A stretch of DNA of 64,000 bases. Origin: Affinundibacterium amnicola (GTDB lineage: Bacteria > Pseudomonadota > Gammaproteobacteria > Burkholderiales > Burkholderiaceae_D). The DNA is taken from assembly GCF_014284275.1 (NCBI RefSeq), contig NZ_JACOFU010000001.1, positions 558,001-622,000 on the forward strand. Reading direction: 5' to 3'. This document shows, piece by piece, positions 9,151 to 19,600 of the stretch (position 1 is its first letter; each line of letters opens with the position of its first letter). A program made the position numbers and the translations under genes. Under the pieces are notes generated by a model. That model was not told where the DNA came from and did no database searches. It was given only the letters and a program-made list of their open reading frames with translations.

Positions 9151-9351
9151 ATGGACCATACAAATCAAATTCGAATGCGCATTTGTGAATTAGAAGTTGA
9201 ACATCGAGACCTTGATTCTGTGATTGAGGCAATTATTAAAGATCCAAATCATGATGAATTACAATTGCGCCGTCTGAAAAAACGTAAGTTACAGTTGAAA
9301 GACTATATTGCGCTACTAAAAATGCAATTGTCTCCAGATATTCCTGCCTAA
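9151..9351 (+). CDS. Small YdcH/DUF465-family protein
   Basis: 66-residue, highly charged, predicted all-helical protein. The pattern (RICELEVEHRDLDSVIEAI, then DELQLRRLKKRKLQLKDYIALL) is that of the DUF465/YdcH family, in which two helices form a hairpin with conserved LK-rich second helix. Function of the family is not established. The ribosome site is weak, but the gene is divergent from the PP2C gene, in the same direction as the helicase 51 bases downstream, and has no competing frame. Family assignment is from pattern memory. Confidence 0.8.
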   Translation: MDHTNQIRMRICELEVEHRDLDSVIEAIIKDPNHDELQLRRLKKRKLQLKDYIALLKMQLSPDIPA

Positions 9352-9402
9352 GATGAAAAAACATTTTTTGTTATTCGCTTGCTCGCTACTTGTTGTATTT
9401 GA

Positions 9403-11436
9403 TTGCATTTTATTTTGACTGAACATAATTTAATACCGAATGGCACTGGCATTCATGACTCTGAAGTAGAACGAATCTTTGGTGATAGCGGACTTTTGAG
9501 TTCGTCGATCCAAGGATATCGGTCGCGTCAAGCGCAAATTGAAATGGCAAAGGCGATTGGACAAGCGATTGCTGGACAGCAAACTTTATTGGCAGAAGCT
9601 GGAACCGGAACCGGTAAAACCTTTGCGTATCTTATTCCAGCCTTGCTTTGGGGCGGTAAGGTCATTGTCTCTACTGGGACAAAAAATCTCCAAGATCAAT
9701 TGTATCTGCGCGATATCCCGACCATCAAAAAGGTGTTGCGGGCTCCGGTTTCTGTTGCCTTATTAAAAGGGCGTGCAAACTATCTCTGCCATTTTCATCT
9801 CGAACGCACATTGCAAAATGGTCGCCTAACATCGCGGGAAGATGTGGGTTACTTACGTGATATTTCACGCTTTATTAAGACGACGAGTAGTGGTGATAAA
9901 GCCGAGTTGACGCGAGTGCCAGAGACCGCCCCGGTGTGGAGTTTGGTGACTTCGACCAAAGACAATTGTATGGGCTCTGAGTGTCAATACTACCAAGACT
10001 GTTTCGTTATGAAAGCGCGCAAAGAGGCGCAGCAAGCAGATGTCGTCGTGGTAAATCATCATCTGTTTTTTGCTGATTTGGCTTTGAAAGACACTGGAAT
10101 AGCTGAGTTACTACCATCCGCCAATACAGTGATTTTTGACGAAGCACATCAACTGCCTGAGACCGCCACCTTATTTTTTGGAGACTCGATTTCTACTTCG
10201 CAGATTCTTGAGTTGTGCCGTGATACTTTAGCTGAAGGTTTATCACATGCACGAGATGGTGCCGAATGGGCAAAGATAGTTGCACCAGTTGAGCGTGCTG
10301 CACGCGATTTACGCCTATCTTTCCCGCAAGATTCGATTCGTTTGTCATTGCAACAAATTGCACCGTCTAGTGATTTCTTTCCAAATCTGGAGACATTAAA
10401 AGACTCTCTGGGTGATTTGATCCAAGTTTTAGAGAAACAAGCCGAACGAGCTGAGACAATTGAACAATGTCGTGTGCGCGCTATCGATTTGCAAGATCAG
10501 CTAGACGATTGGCGTGAACTTGAACCTGATTCGAAAGCTGCCAAAGCGAAGCCTGAATGTGTTTTATGGGTTGAGGCTTATTCGGTCTCGTTGCAATTGC
10601 ATCGGACGCCGTTATCTATCGCGCCAATTTTTAACAAGCAGCGTGAAGGCGTACCACGCACATGGATTTTTGCTTCCGCAACCATGGCTGTGAAAAATGA
10701 TTTTAGTCATTACGTGTCCCAGATGGGTTTATGGGATGAGCCTGCTCGTACTTGGCCGAGTCCGTTTAATTATCAAGAGCAGGGCGTACTTTACGTGCCA
10801 GAAGGGATGCCGCAGCCTAATTCGAGAGAGTATACCGATGCGGTAGTGGATGCGGCTTTGCCAATTATTGAAGCGGCTGGAGGTCGCACGTTTTTACTGT
10901 GCACAACCAACAAGGCGGTCAAACATTGTGCAGAACGTTTGAAAGATGAATTCACTCAACGAGGATTAAATTTTCCCTTGTTTGTACAAGGTGATGCCGG
11001 ACGTACAGAATTATTAGATCGGTTCCGAGCTGCGGGAAATGGTGTCCTCATTGGCTCGCAAAGTTTTTGGGAGGGCGTGGATGTACGCGGCGAGGCACTT
11101 TCCTTGGTGGTGATCGATAAGTTACCATTCGCACCACCAGACGACCCCGTGTTAGCGGCGCGAATTGAGGCGATGGAAAAGAAGGGTTTAAATGGTTTTG
11201 TGCATCACCAGTTACCCGAAGCGATTATTAATTTGAAGCAGGGTGCAGGCCGATTAATTCGCGATGAAACTGATCGCGGTGTGCTCATGATTTGCGATCC
11301 ACGATTGATCTCTAAGCCTTATGGTAAGCGTATTTGGCAAAGTTTGCCGGCGTTTGCGCGGACACGAGAATTGCCTGTCGTGCTGAAATTTTTCTCAGAC
11401 CTAGCCCTGTCGCGACAGAAATCATCAATAGACTAG
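9403..11436 (+). CDS. DinG/YoaA-type ATP-dependent iron-sulfur helicase
   Basis: 677-residue XPD-like superfamily 2 helicase, 5'-3' polarity in the family, acting on damaged or structured DNA. Walker A AEAGTGTGKT is at residues 64-73 and the DEAH box at 246-249. Four cysteines (129, 189, 194, 200) sit in the iron-sulfur domain spacing. Motif V/VI features are LIGSQSFWEGVDVRGEAL and the LKQGAGRLIRD block. The start is uncertain: the frame opens after a stop at 9400 and has only TTG codons (9403, 9415) before residue 48, with no clear ribosome site; homolog length supports one of these. Closer to YoaA than to long DinG in length. Confidence 0.92.
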   Translation: MHFILTEHNLIPNGTGIHDSEVERIFGDSGLLSSSIQGYRSRQAQIEMAKAIGQAIAGQQTLLAEAGTGTGKTFAYLIPALLWGGKVIVSTGTKNLQDQLYLRDIPTIKKVLRAPVSVALLKGRANYLCHFHLERTLQNGRLTSREDVGYLRDISRFIKTTSSGDKAELTRVPETAPVWSLVTSTKDNCMGSECQYYQDCFVMKARKEAQQADVVVVNHHLFFADLALKDTGIAELLPSANTVIFDEAHQLPETATLFFGDSISTSQILELCRDTLAEGLSHARDGAEWAKIVAPVERAARDLRLSFPQDSIRLSLQQIAPSSDFFPNLETLKDSLGDLIQVLEKQAERAETIEQCRVRAIDLQDQLDDWRELEPDSKAAKAKPECVLWVEAYSVSLQLHRTPLSIAPIFNKQREGVPRTWIFASATMAVKNDFSHYVSQMGLWDEPARTWPSPFNYQEQGVLYVPEGMPQPNSREYTDAVVDAALPIIEAAGGRTFLLCTTNKAVKHCAERLKDEFTQRGLNFPLFVQGDAGRTELLDRFRAAGNGVLIGSQSFWEGVDVRGEALSLVVIDKLPFAPPDDPVLAARIEAMEKKGLNGFVHHQLPEAIINLKQGAGRLIRDETDRGVLMICDPRLISKPYGKRIWQSLPAFARTRELPVVLKFFSDLALSRQKSSID

Positions 11437-11520
11437 AACATATCTACATGAGCAAATTTGCGCACTTTATATACGCCAATGATACGCCAGTTATACACAA
11501 TGAGTTTTAGGAGTTAGCCG

Positions 11521-12216
11521 ATGATTTCGAATTTAGTACAAGAGACCGTTGATCAAGTTATTCGTTCACGCCGTTCTTTACGCGCATTTCTCAACACGCC
11601 CGTTGCTGTCGAGGACATCCGTGCAATTCTGGATGTGGCAGCTCGCGCGCCTTCTGGGACAAATACGCAACCATGGAAAGTGTACGTGCTGACTGGTGAT
11701 CGGCTACAACAACTGTCGAGTAAGATTTTGGCTGCGCACAATAACCCCGAGATAGCGAAATTGCATACGGAAGAATATCGATACTATCCGGTCGAATGGC
11801 GTAGCCCTTATATTGATAGACGACGTAAAGTTGGTTGGGACTTATATGCATTGCTTGGTTTGGCACGTGAAAATAAGGAGGGTATGCATGCCCAACATGG
11901 CCGCAACTATTGTTTTTTTGATGCGCCAGTAGGCTTGATTTTTACGATCGATAGAGTCATGGAGCAGGGTTCTTGGCTGGATTATGGAATGTTTCTGCAA
12001 AATATTATGTTAGCCGCGAAGGCGCGAGGATTAGATACTTGTCCGCAGGCGGCATTTACCCAATACCACAAAATCATTCAAGAGGAATTGGCATTGCCAG
12101 AACAAGAAATGCTGGTTTGTGGAATGTCTTTGGGGTTTGCAGACATGCATAAGATTGAAAATTCTTTACAAACTGAACGTGCTCGGCTCGAAGATTTTGT
12201 CCAATTTCTAGAATGA
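11521..12216 (+). CDS. Nitroreductase-family FMN oxidoreductase (1 of 3)
   Basis: 231-residue protein of the FMN-dependent nitroreductase fold (COG0778). The N-terminal RRSLRAFLNTPV and ARAPSGTNTQPWKVYVL are the FMN-phosphate and isoalloxazine contact motifs; a late GLDTCPQAAF is also typical. It has a long insert around residues 70-115 (EEYRYYPVEWRSPYIDRRRKVGWDLY). The natural substrate is not deducible; relatives reduce nitroaromatics or quinones using NAD(P)H. AGGAG at 11508-11512 supports ATG 11521. It stands alone between the helicase and the D,D-endopeptidase. Confidence 0.88.
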   Translation: MISNLVQETVDQVIRSRRSLRAFLNTPVAVEDIRAILDVAARAPSGTNTQPWKVYVLTGDRLQQLSSKILAAHNNPEIAKLHTEEYRYYPVEWRSPYIDRRRKVGWDLYALLGLARENKEGMHAQHGRNYCFFDAPVGLIFTIDRVMEQGSWLDYGMFLQNIMLAAKARGLDTCPQAAFTQYHKIIQEELALPEQEMLVCGMSLGFADMHKIENSLQTERARLEDFVQFLE

Positions 12217-12367
12217 GTGTAAAAAATTTATATCATTTGCATACGTTTGATTCAAATGTGAAGAATTCTGGTGAGGATGTGACGCTAAGTCTTTAATTCT
12301 CTTGCGAATTATCAAGAATTTGCTACACTTCGTTCCATTAGGAAATTTTTGCCTCAAGGAGTAATAC

Positions 12368-13459
12368 ATGGTTGCACTACGTTTGAAGTCTATGGTGAAA
12401 TCTATGTTCAGTTTTTCGTTGAATAAAACGGTTTTGTCTGCATTTGCATTAGCTTCTGTTTTTGCTGTGTCCCAAGTCAGTGCTGCGAGTGATACGCAGG
12501 TGCGCTCTAAAAAAACCAGTCTGAAAAAGAGTAGTTTGGTACAGGCAAAATCAGTCAAAGCGAAAAAATCAACAAAACGCAGTAAGCAGACGCTCATCGT
12601 CTCAAAATCTAAAAAAACCACCAAATCCAAAGCAGCCATACGTTATGCAGCCTTGGATAATGAAGGCCCAAGCGTGGGCGACGCGGTTGGATTGAAGCAG
12701 TCTAAAGACGCGCTTTCCTTGTCTTCAAACGCGGCATTTGTCGTTGATCAAGATAGTTCTAAAGTCTTGTTTGAAAAAAATGCAGAAGTATCTTTACCTA
12801 TCGCATCGATCACTAAGTTGATGACCAGCTTAATCGTTGTCGAAGCAAAGCAAGATCTTGATGAGGTGATAGAAATTACCACGGATGATCTTGATCGTGA
12901 AAAAGGAACCGGTTCTCGTTTGGCGATTGGTGCAAAACTATCCCGTGCGGATCTTTTGCATATTGCTTTGATGAGTTCAGAAAATCGTGCGGCATCAGCA
13001 CTGGGAAGAAGTTATCCAGGTGGTTTGTCTGCATTTGTCGCTGCGATGAATGTCAAAGCCAAGCAGCTTGGCATGAATGACACTTATTATGTCGATTCTA
13101 GTGGCTTATCAAGTAAGAATGTAGCAAGTGCGCGTGATTTGGTTAAACTGATTAACGCTGCTTATCAATATCCACTTATTCGTGAGTATTCAACCGACAC
13201 AAAGTATGTTGTGAATCCTAAGGGAAAACGATTGTTAGAGTATGGTACAACCAACCATTTGGTTGATAAATCTGACTGGAATATTGGTTTGCAAAAAACC
13301 GGATACATTGCAGAAGCTGGTCGTTGCTTGGTCATGCAGGCAATTATTGAAGGACGCGCCGTGGTGATGGTGTTTTTGGATTCTAAAGGTAAATATTCAC
13401 GTATGGCAGATGCTAGTCGCGTTAAGAAATTGATTCAAGGAATGCGACCACAGGGATAA
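12368..13459 (+). CDS. pbpG: D-alanyl-D-alanine endopeptidase (PbpG/PBP7 family)
   Basis: Periplasmic low-molecular-weight penicillin-binding protein, which cleaves peptidoglycan cross-links. 363 residues. Signal peptide with core SAFALASVFAVSQ and cleavage near A-S-A (about residue 40). The three active-site motifs are SITK (Ser147-Lys150), SEN (204-206) and KTG (310-312). Between signal peptide and catalytic domain is a strongly basic stretch (residues 47-89, mostly Lys, Ser, Thr, Gln), which could hold the enzyme to the anionic sacculus or membrane (inference). AAGGAG just before ATG 12368 fixes the start. A perfect 18-bp hairpin terminator follows. Confidence 0.92.
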   Translation: MVALRLKSMVKSMFSFSLNKTVLSAFALASVFAVSQVSAASDTQVRSKKTSLKKSSLVQAKSVKAKKSTKRSKQTLIVSKSKKTTKSKAAIRYAALDNEGPSVGDAVGLKQSKDALSLSSNAAFVVDQDSSKVLFEKNAEVSLPIASITKLMTSLIVVEAKQDLDEVIEITTDDLDREKGTGSRLAIGAKLSRADLLHIALMSSENRAASALGRSYPGGLSAFVAAMNVKAKQLGMNDTYYVDSSGLSSKNVASARDLVKLINAAYQYPLIREYSTDTKYVVNPKGKRLLEYGTTNHLVDKSDWNIGLQKTGYIAEAGRCLVMQAIIEGRAVVMVFLDSKGKYSRMADASRVKKLIQGMRPQG

Positions 13460-13477
13460 ATTCAGAGATACTGGTGT

Positions 13478-13516
13478 GCATAAAAAAAGCTTTGCGTTGC
13501 AAAGCTTTTTTTATGC
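13478..13516. terminator. Bidirectional intrinsic terminator after pbpG
   Basis: Perfect 18-bp inverted repeat, arms 13478-13495 and 13499-13516 with a three-base loop. The stem holds seven A on the left and seven T on the right around AGCTTTGC/GCAAAGCT. It serves pbpG and, on the other strand, glnE. Confidence 0.93.
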
Positions 13517-13620
13517 GTGGAAGAATTGTGTAAAGAATGAGAAAAACTAACAGCGTTTAATCCAGAATTTCCACCATCGTCTCAAATAGACTCGAAGACG
13601 CGCCTAATGGAAAATCTGGG

Positions 13621-16338
13621 TTAAATGTCGGCTTCGAATAAATCATTCCACAAAGCTTCACTATAGTGCACTGCTGCGGCGACTTTTTCTTTTTGTATGC
13701 GCGCACGCTCCTCACCCTGTAGTCGAATATTATGCTGAAATTTACGCAGTAGACGATAGCTGTTAGCGGTTTCCGTTGCGAGTTTTGAGTCAATTAATCC
13801 CAAGTTTCCACAGCGCTGTAATAGCGCAATATTGCCAATATTGCCGCACAGTTCAGGATGTAGATTGGCGTAGCGGAGTACTAAATATTGAACCATGAAT
13901 TCAATATCAATCATGCCGCCGTGATCGTGCTTGAGATCAAATAGTTCGCTTCTATTTGGATTCGCATCACGCATTTTTTTACGCATATTGATTACTTCAC
14001 TCTTTAGCTGTAGTGGATCGCGAGGTAAGCACAGAACTTTTTCCCGTATCGCTTCAAATGTCTTGCCAATTTCCGCATCACCGGCGCAAAAGCGCGCTCT
14101 GGTTAGCGCCTGGTGTTCCCATAGCCAGGCAGATTTTTCTTGATAACGCTCGAAGGCTTGCACTGATGACACCATCAGTCCACTTGCGCCATCAGGGCGC
14201 AGCGCAATATCGATATCAAATAAAATCCCTGATGATGTATGTGTCGTCATCCAAGTAATAAAGCGTTGCGCTAACTTCGCGTATGCGGCGGGCGCGTCTT
14301 GATCATCATCGTCATATAAAAAAATGAGATCTAAGTCCGACGCGTAACTGAGCTCTTTTCCACCTAATTTTCCGTACGCGATCACAGCAAATTTCGGCGT
14401 CTCCCTGTGTTTGCTAGCGATGGTTTGCCAAGCAGCTTGAACCACTGCTTCCACCATGATGTCGGCCAATTTCGATAGCGAATCTGCTAAATGCTCGACA
14501 CTGACTTTGCCTTCCAAATCTTGCGCAAGCAATCGAAACAATAGGGCGTGGTGTAGTTCTCGTAAGCTATCTAGTTGTGCCTCCACATCACCAAGTTGTT
14601 CGCGCATGACTGTTTGTACTTCGAGCGTAAAGTCTTGCCAATCGGGCGCTTGGTGTAGAACGGATTCGTCTAACAACTCATCTAATAAAATTGGGTGGCG
14701 GTTGAGAAATTTTGCAGCCCAATCACTAGCACTCATCATTCTAATCACCCGTTGTAGTGCATGTGGAAATTCACTTAGAAGCGATAAGTAAGCGGTGCGA
14801 CGGGCGATGTGCTCCATAAAATTTAATAAGCGGTCAACAGTGCATGCTTGTCCTTCAGCCTGCTTTGAAATTGTTTTTAGTGCGCTATGAATCAGGGCTG
14901 CGAGCTTTACCTGACTAGCTTCAGGTAAGGTTTGCATTTTTGCCGATTGCCAGGTGTTACTTAGTCGTACGGCGACCTGTTCAGCATCATTAAAATGAAG
15001 CGTTTGCAAATGTGAGATGATCGTTTCATTGGCGTCAGTCGCTGACATGTTTGTCGTATTGAGAGCGTCATCTTGTTGTTCCGATTTGTCTTTGAAAATC
15101 GCATCGAATTGTTCAGCTACAAATTGCATATGTGGGATGAGCACAGCATTGAGTGAAATCACATCTTGGTAGCCCATCATTTGAGCGACGATGTCTTGGT
15201 CTGCGCGATTCGCAGGGAAGATATGGGTTTGTGCATCATCTAAGTATTGCAATCGATGTTCAACATCGCGTAAAAACACATAAGCCTTCATCAGTTGATC
15301 AATGATTTCTTGGTCAAGAATATTTTTTTCAGCCAGTGTTTTTAAAGTGTTGCGAGTTGATCGGTCACGTAAGATCGCTTCTCGTCCACCGCGTATTAGC
15401 TGAAATACTTGCGCTAAAAATTCAACTTCACGAATCCCACCGCGCCCCAATTTAACATTGATGCCACGTTCTGGATGTCGAGTTTCTTGACGTACGACTT
15501 CCGCACGAATTTGATGATGCATATTGCGTAGTGAATCAATTACGCCATAGTCAAGGTAGCGTCGGTACACAAAGGGGAAGATAATTTTTTCGAGCATGGC
15601 AATATGTTCAGGCTTACCAGTGATTGCCCGGGCTTTTACCCAAGCATAGCGTTCCCACTCACGACCTTGAACTAAGAAATAGTCTTCTACCATACCAAAG
15701 CTGGCAACCAATGGACCGGAATTGCCGTTCGGACGCAAAGCCATATCAACCCGAAACGAAAAGCCATCTTCGGTAATTTCGGAAATCGCAGCGATCAGTT
15801 TTTTTCCTAATCGGCTGAAGAATTCATGATTTGATAAGCTACGTTGGTTTTCTCCAGCCAGTGTTTCACCGTCTTCGCTGTAACAAAAAATCAGATCAAT
15901 ATCGGAAGATACGTTTAACTCATGTCCACCAAGTTTACCCATGCCAAGAACGATTAACTGCTGAGTTTCTCCACTGTCCTCGCCTATTGGCTGACCATGA
16001 GCGGCAAGCATATCGTTCATCAAATGCTGTAAATGGGTTTGAATCACGAAGTCAGCAAAATCACTGATTGTAGTAATAACCTCATGCAAGTTCGCTAATC
16101 CGTTCAAGTCGCGCTTGATCAGGCATGCTAACACCAGGTTTCTCAAGCGCCGCATGGCGGCGTTGAGGGAAGTTCCTTGATTCATTTCATTTTGTAAAAA
16201 ATCAGTAAAACTTGTTTTGCTGATGGCAAATTGCGATATATTCTCAAGCTCTTGCAGGCGGCTCGCTTTGGCGTTAAGCCAGCGTGTTACAAAGCGAGAA
16301 TGGTCGAGTGAACTACTGGATGTTGAATGCATATTCAT
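13621..16338 (-). CDS. glnE: Bifunctional glutamine synthetase adenylyltransferase/deadenylase GlnE
   Basis: Adds AMP to glutamine synthetase, or removes it, in response to PII signals. Two nucleotidyltransferase domains are visible: the N-terminal deadenylase half with GMGKLGGHELNVSSDIDLIF and the C-terminal adenylylase half with AYGKLGGKELSYASDLDLIF. GREWERYAWVKAR and LGRGGIREVEFLAQ are also family hallmarks. The frame extends to an ATG at 16398, but I prefer ATG 16338 (905 residues): relatives begin about 20 residues before the FVTRWL-like segment, and the longer start lies inside an inverted repeat. ATG 16332 is also possible. Divergent from yhdP. Confidence 0.95.
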   Translation of the reverse strand: MNMHSTSSSSLDHSRFVTRWLNAKASRLQELENISQFAISKTSFTDFLQNEMNQGTSLNAAMRRLRNLVLACLIKRDLNGLANLHEVITTISDFADFVIQTHLQHLMNDMLAAHGQPIGEDSGETQQLIVLGMGKLGGHELNVSSDIDLIFCYSEDGETLAGENQRSLSNHEFFSRLGKKLIAAISEITEDGFSFRVDMALRPNGNSGPLVASFGMVEDYFLVQGREWERYAWVKARAITGKPEHIAMLEKIIFPFVYRRYLDYGVIDSLRNMHHQIRAEVVRQETRHPERGINVKLGRGGIREVEFLAQVFQLIRGGREAILRDRSTRNTLKTLAEKNILDQEIIDQLMKAYVFLRDVEHRLQYLDDAQTHIFPANRADQDIVAQMMGYQDVISLNAVLIPHMQFVAEQFDAIFKDKSEQQDDALNTTNMSATDANETIISHLQTLHFNDAEQVAVRLSNTWQSAKMQTLPEASQVKLAALIHSALKTISKQAEGQACTVDRLLNFMEHIARRTAYLSLLSEFPHALQRVIRMMSASDWAAKFLNRHPILLDELLDESVLHQAPDWQDFTLEVQTVMREQLGDVEAQLDSLRELHHALLFRLLAQDLEGKVSVEHLADSLSKLADIMVEAVVQAAWQTIASKHRETPKFAVIAYGKLGGKELSYASDLDLIFLYDDDDQDAPAAYAKLAQRFITWMTTHTSSGILFDIDIALRPDGASGLMVSSVQAFERYQEKSAWLWEHQALTRARFCAGDAEIGKTFEAIREKVLCLPRDPLQLKSEVINMRKKMRDANPNRSELFDLKHDHGGMIDIEFMVQYLVLRYANLHPELCGNIGNIALLQRCGNLGLIDSKLATETANSYRLLRKFQHNIRLQGEERARIQKEKVAAAVHYSEALWNDLFEADI

Positions 16339-16394
16339 GAGGCGGATCGCTAAGAAGTCAATGAGGCACGAGGATTTGCGGTGCAGCATTGTAA

Positions 16395-16420
16395 GCATAT
16401 TTGAAAAATCACAAATATGC
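16395..16420. repeat. 9-bp inverted repeat upstream of glnE
   Basis: GCATATTTG (16395-16403), eight-base spacer, CAAATATGC (16412-16420), a perfect dyad 57 bases upstream of the preferred glnE start, in the glnE-yhdP divergent spacer. It could be an operator. The rest of 16339-16614 shows no gene or clear terminator. Confidence 0.4.
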
Positions 16421-16614
16421 TTTGAAATTGTGCGTAGTCGCGGTATATTTTGGGCAAATTTTTATCGAGGCTTTAAGACGATCATTGTTGTTAAATGATT
16501 TCATTTTTTTGTTGTGAATCGGGGGATGAGCTTGTTGTTTGAAGGATTAAACGTGCAGACGCTAAAAGACGACTGCCCCATCATTGGCGACATGCCATCA
16601 CTGATCGTTCCACA

Positions 16615-19600
16615 TTGAAAGTGGAAAATTCTTTGAATCACCCTGATCCGGTAATATCCCAAGAACCATCGCCGTCCGGCTGGCGTCGCCTCGCGCATCA
16701 GACGCGTACGACTTGCGTTGTCGCCGCATTTCATGGTGGACGCGGCTTACGCAAGTCCTTGCGAATCACTTTCAAGTTTTTACTGGTTTGCTATTTTATT
16801 TTCGCAGTTTTGTTCTTATGTTTGCGTCATCTTGTTTTGCCAAATGTAGAAAATTACAAGCCAGAAATTGAGCAATTGGTTTCTGAGAAGATTGGTAGGC
16901 AAATAAAAATTGCGCAGCTGCAGGCAAGCTGGCAAGGATTTAATCCGCGCATCGCTTTACGTGATGTGGTGATTTACGACCAAAATGCCAAACCAGCATT
17001 GAGCCTGCCAGAAATTAATACTACTTTGTCTTGGTGGTCGATTGTGGTATTGGATGCTCGTTTTGCAGCAGTTGAGTTGGTTAAGCCTGATTTGCAAGTG
17101 TCTAGAAATAAATCTGGTGTAATTCAAGTTGCGGGCTTTCCACTTCAAATCACTGATGGCAAGGCGGCGAATGACGCTGGTCTGAACTGGGTGTTAGCAC
17201 AGCACGAAATTAGTATACGAGAAGGGCAAGTGACTTGGGATGATCAACTGCGTGCGCAGCCTGCACTGCAGTTAAGTTCAGTCAATTTTGTGTTAAATAA
17301 TCATTGGCATCAGCATCAGTTTGCATTAAGGGCGGTGCCACCTGCTCGCTTAGCATCGCCGATAGACGTTCGTGGGAAATTTCAACAATCTGTGTTTGCG
17401 TTGAAAAAGTCGGGTTTGTCGACTTGGTCTGGTGAATTGTATTCAGATTTGAATAAAGCCGATTTGCCAGCGATCCATCAATATTTCCCTTTTCCGTTTC
17501 AGTTAAATAAAGGCATCGGGAGTGTTCGTTCGTGGACTAAGCTGGAGCGTGGGCGTTTAGCGGACTTTACCGCCGATTTGTATCTGCAAGATGTACTGGG
17601 AAAATTTAGAAAAGACTTGCCAGTATTGGATATGGCGCAAGTACGCGGGCGTTTTATCGCCACCGAACAAGTGTCGCGGCAGCGTAAATATTTGCCGCTG
17701 TTGTCTAGGCAAGCAGGGCATAGTTTGGCCTTGGTTAATTTTTCTATGCAAACCAGAGATGGTTTGGTGTTGCCCGCAACGACTTTGAAAGAAACTTTTA
17801 TCCCAGGTGAAAACGGGCAAGGGGAAAAAGTTGAACTGTATGCAGAATCTTTAGATTTGGCCTCACTGGCGAATTTTGCCGAACATTTGCCGATTCCTTT
17901 GGATCAGCGACGTTTGTTAATTGATGTCGCGCCCAAAGGCGTGCTTAAAAATTTTACCGCGAGTTGGCAGGGTAGTTTTCCGGATATTTCTAGTTATCGT
18001 ATTCAAGGCGAGTTTCGTAATTTGGAAATGCAGCCATTAAAGGCACAGCTGGCTCGTCCTAAACAAGGAAAGATACCAGCGAAAGTTGCGTTTCCCGCCA
18101 TCCCTGGCTTTGATAATTTATCTGGGTCCATCGACGCCAATGATAAAGGTGGCAGTTTCACGCTTGATTCGACCGATCTGACGTTGCAGCTATCGAGTTA
18201 TTTTGTCGATCCGGTGATGCCTTTTAATCGGCTCAAAATGCGAGCACGTTGGCAATTGCAAAATGACGATCGCCTTCAAATGCAAATTCAAGAGATGGAT
18301 TTTGAACAGGATGGTGCAGTTGGAAGCCTGAGTGGTCAGCATAGTTTATCGATGCGAGAATCTGATTTGGGTGAAGTAAATTTGACCGGTCGAGTTCAGG
18401 GCTTTGATCTCAAAACAATTAATCGTTATATTCCAGCGCAAACTCCTGAGCATTTGCGTGCTTGGTTGAGTGCCGCTTTGTTAGACGGCAAAGCGAATGA
18501 TGTGGTCTTTCGTATGAAAGGGGCATTAGCGGAATTTCCTTTTGAACACAATTCCCGCGATCCAGAACGCCAAGGCGAGTTTCTCGTTAAAGGCAAAATC
18601 CATGGCGGAAAATTGAATTTTCTGCCAGGTGAATATGCTAAGGATGGTGTCGCACCGTTTTGGCCAGTCATCGATGATATTAAAGGTAACTTCATCTTCG
18701 AACATGGACGTATGGAAATTCGTGCAGAAACGGCGAGTACCAATACGGTCGCTTTGAAAAAAGTGAAGGCAGTTATTCCAGACTTACTGGCGGACAATCC
18801 TATTCTAGAAATTGATGGCGCCGCTTCAGGTCAATTGCAAACTATGCTGAATTATGTAAAGGCTAGTCCAGTTGATGAATGGCTAGGGCATTTCCTGCAT
18901 GACACAGTGGCTAACGGAGTAGCTCAGCTTAGCCTGAAATTGGCATTGCCGCTAAACACCATTGTTGAATCGAAGGTGAACGGCGTATTGCAATTGAATG
19001 GAGCTGAGACGGTTTTACAAGTTGATTTGCCAAAGATTAGCAATCTCACCGGACGAATTGAATTTAACGAACGTGGTGTGACGCTAAACGGTATTAAAGG
19101 CAATCTATTGGGCGGACTTGCACAGGCAAGCGGTGGTTCGCAAAAAGATGGCGCGATACGAATTAAGATCGATGGAGTTGCAAACGCTGAAGGCATACAG
19201 AAACATTTTTCTCATCTTGAATTTGCCCAGTTCCTTGAAAGTATGCAAGGCGAGACACGCTATAACACGTTGATTAATGTGAAACGCCGTCAGGCTGAAT
19301 TATTGATTGAATCTGATTTGCAAGGTTTAGCTTGGAACTTACCAGAACCATTGACTAAAACTGCCAATGAAAACGCACCACTACGTTTGGAAATTATCGC
19401 GGATGCTGCAAGTGTAACGAGTGAAATTCGTGAGCAAATTAAGCTCAATGTGGGTAATCGTTTTAATGCGCAATACCAACGTAAAAAGAATAACGAAAAA
19501 GACGCAGCATGGCAGGTTTTGCGAGGTAGTGTTGCCGTGAATACGCCGGCACAATTGCCTGACTCTGGCTTGAACTTTCATATTCAGACCAAAACTTTTA

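Noticed and set aside
12208-12639. 143-codon minus-strand ORF over the pbpG start
   Set aside because: Covers the pbpG promoter, ribosome site and signal peptide on the opposite strand; composition reflects the Lys/Ser-rich linker.
16338-16398. Longer glnE start at 16398
   Set aside because: Adds 20 residues unlike the family, lies in an inverted repeat and has no ribosome site.
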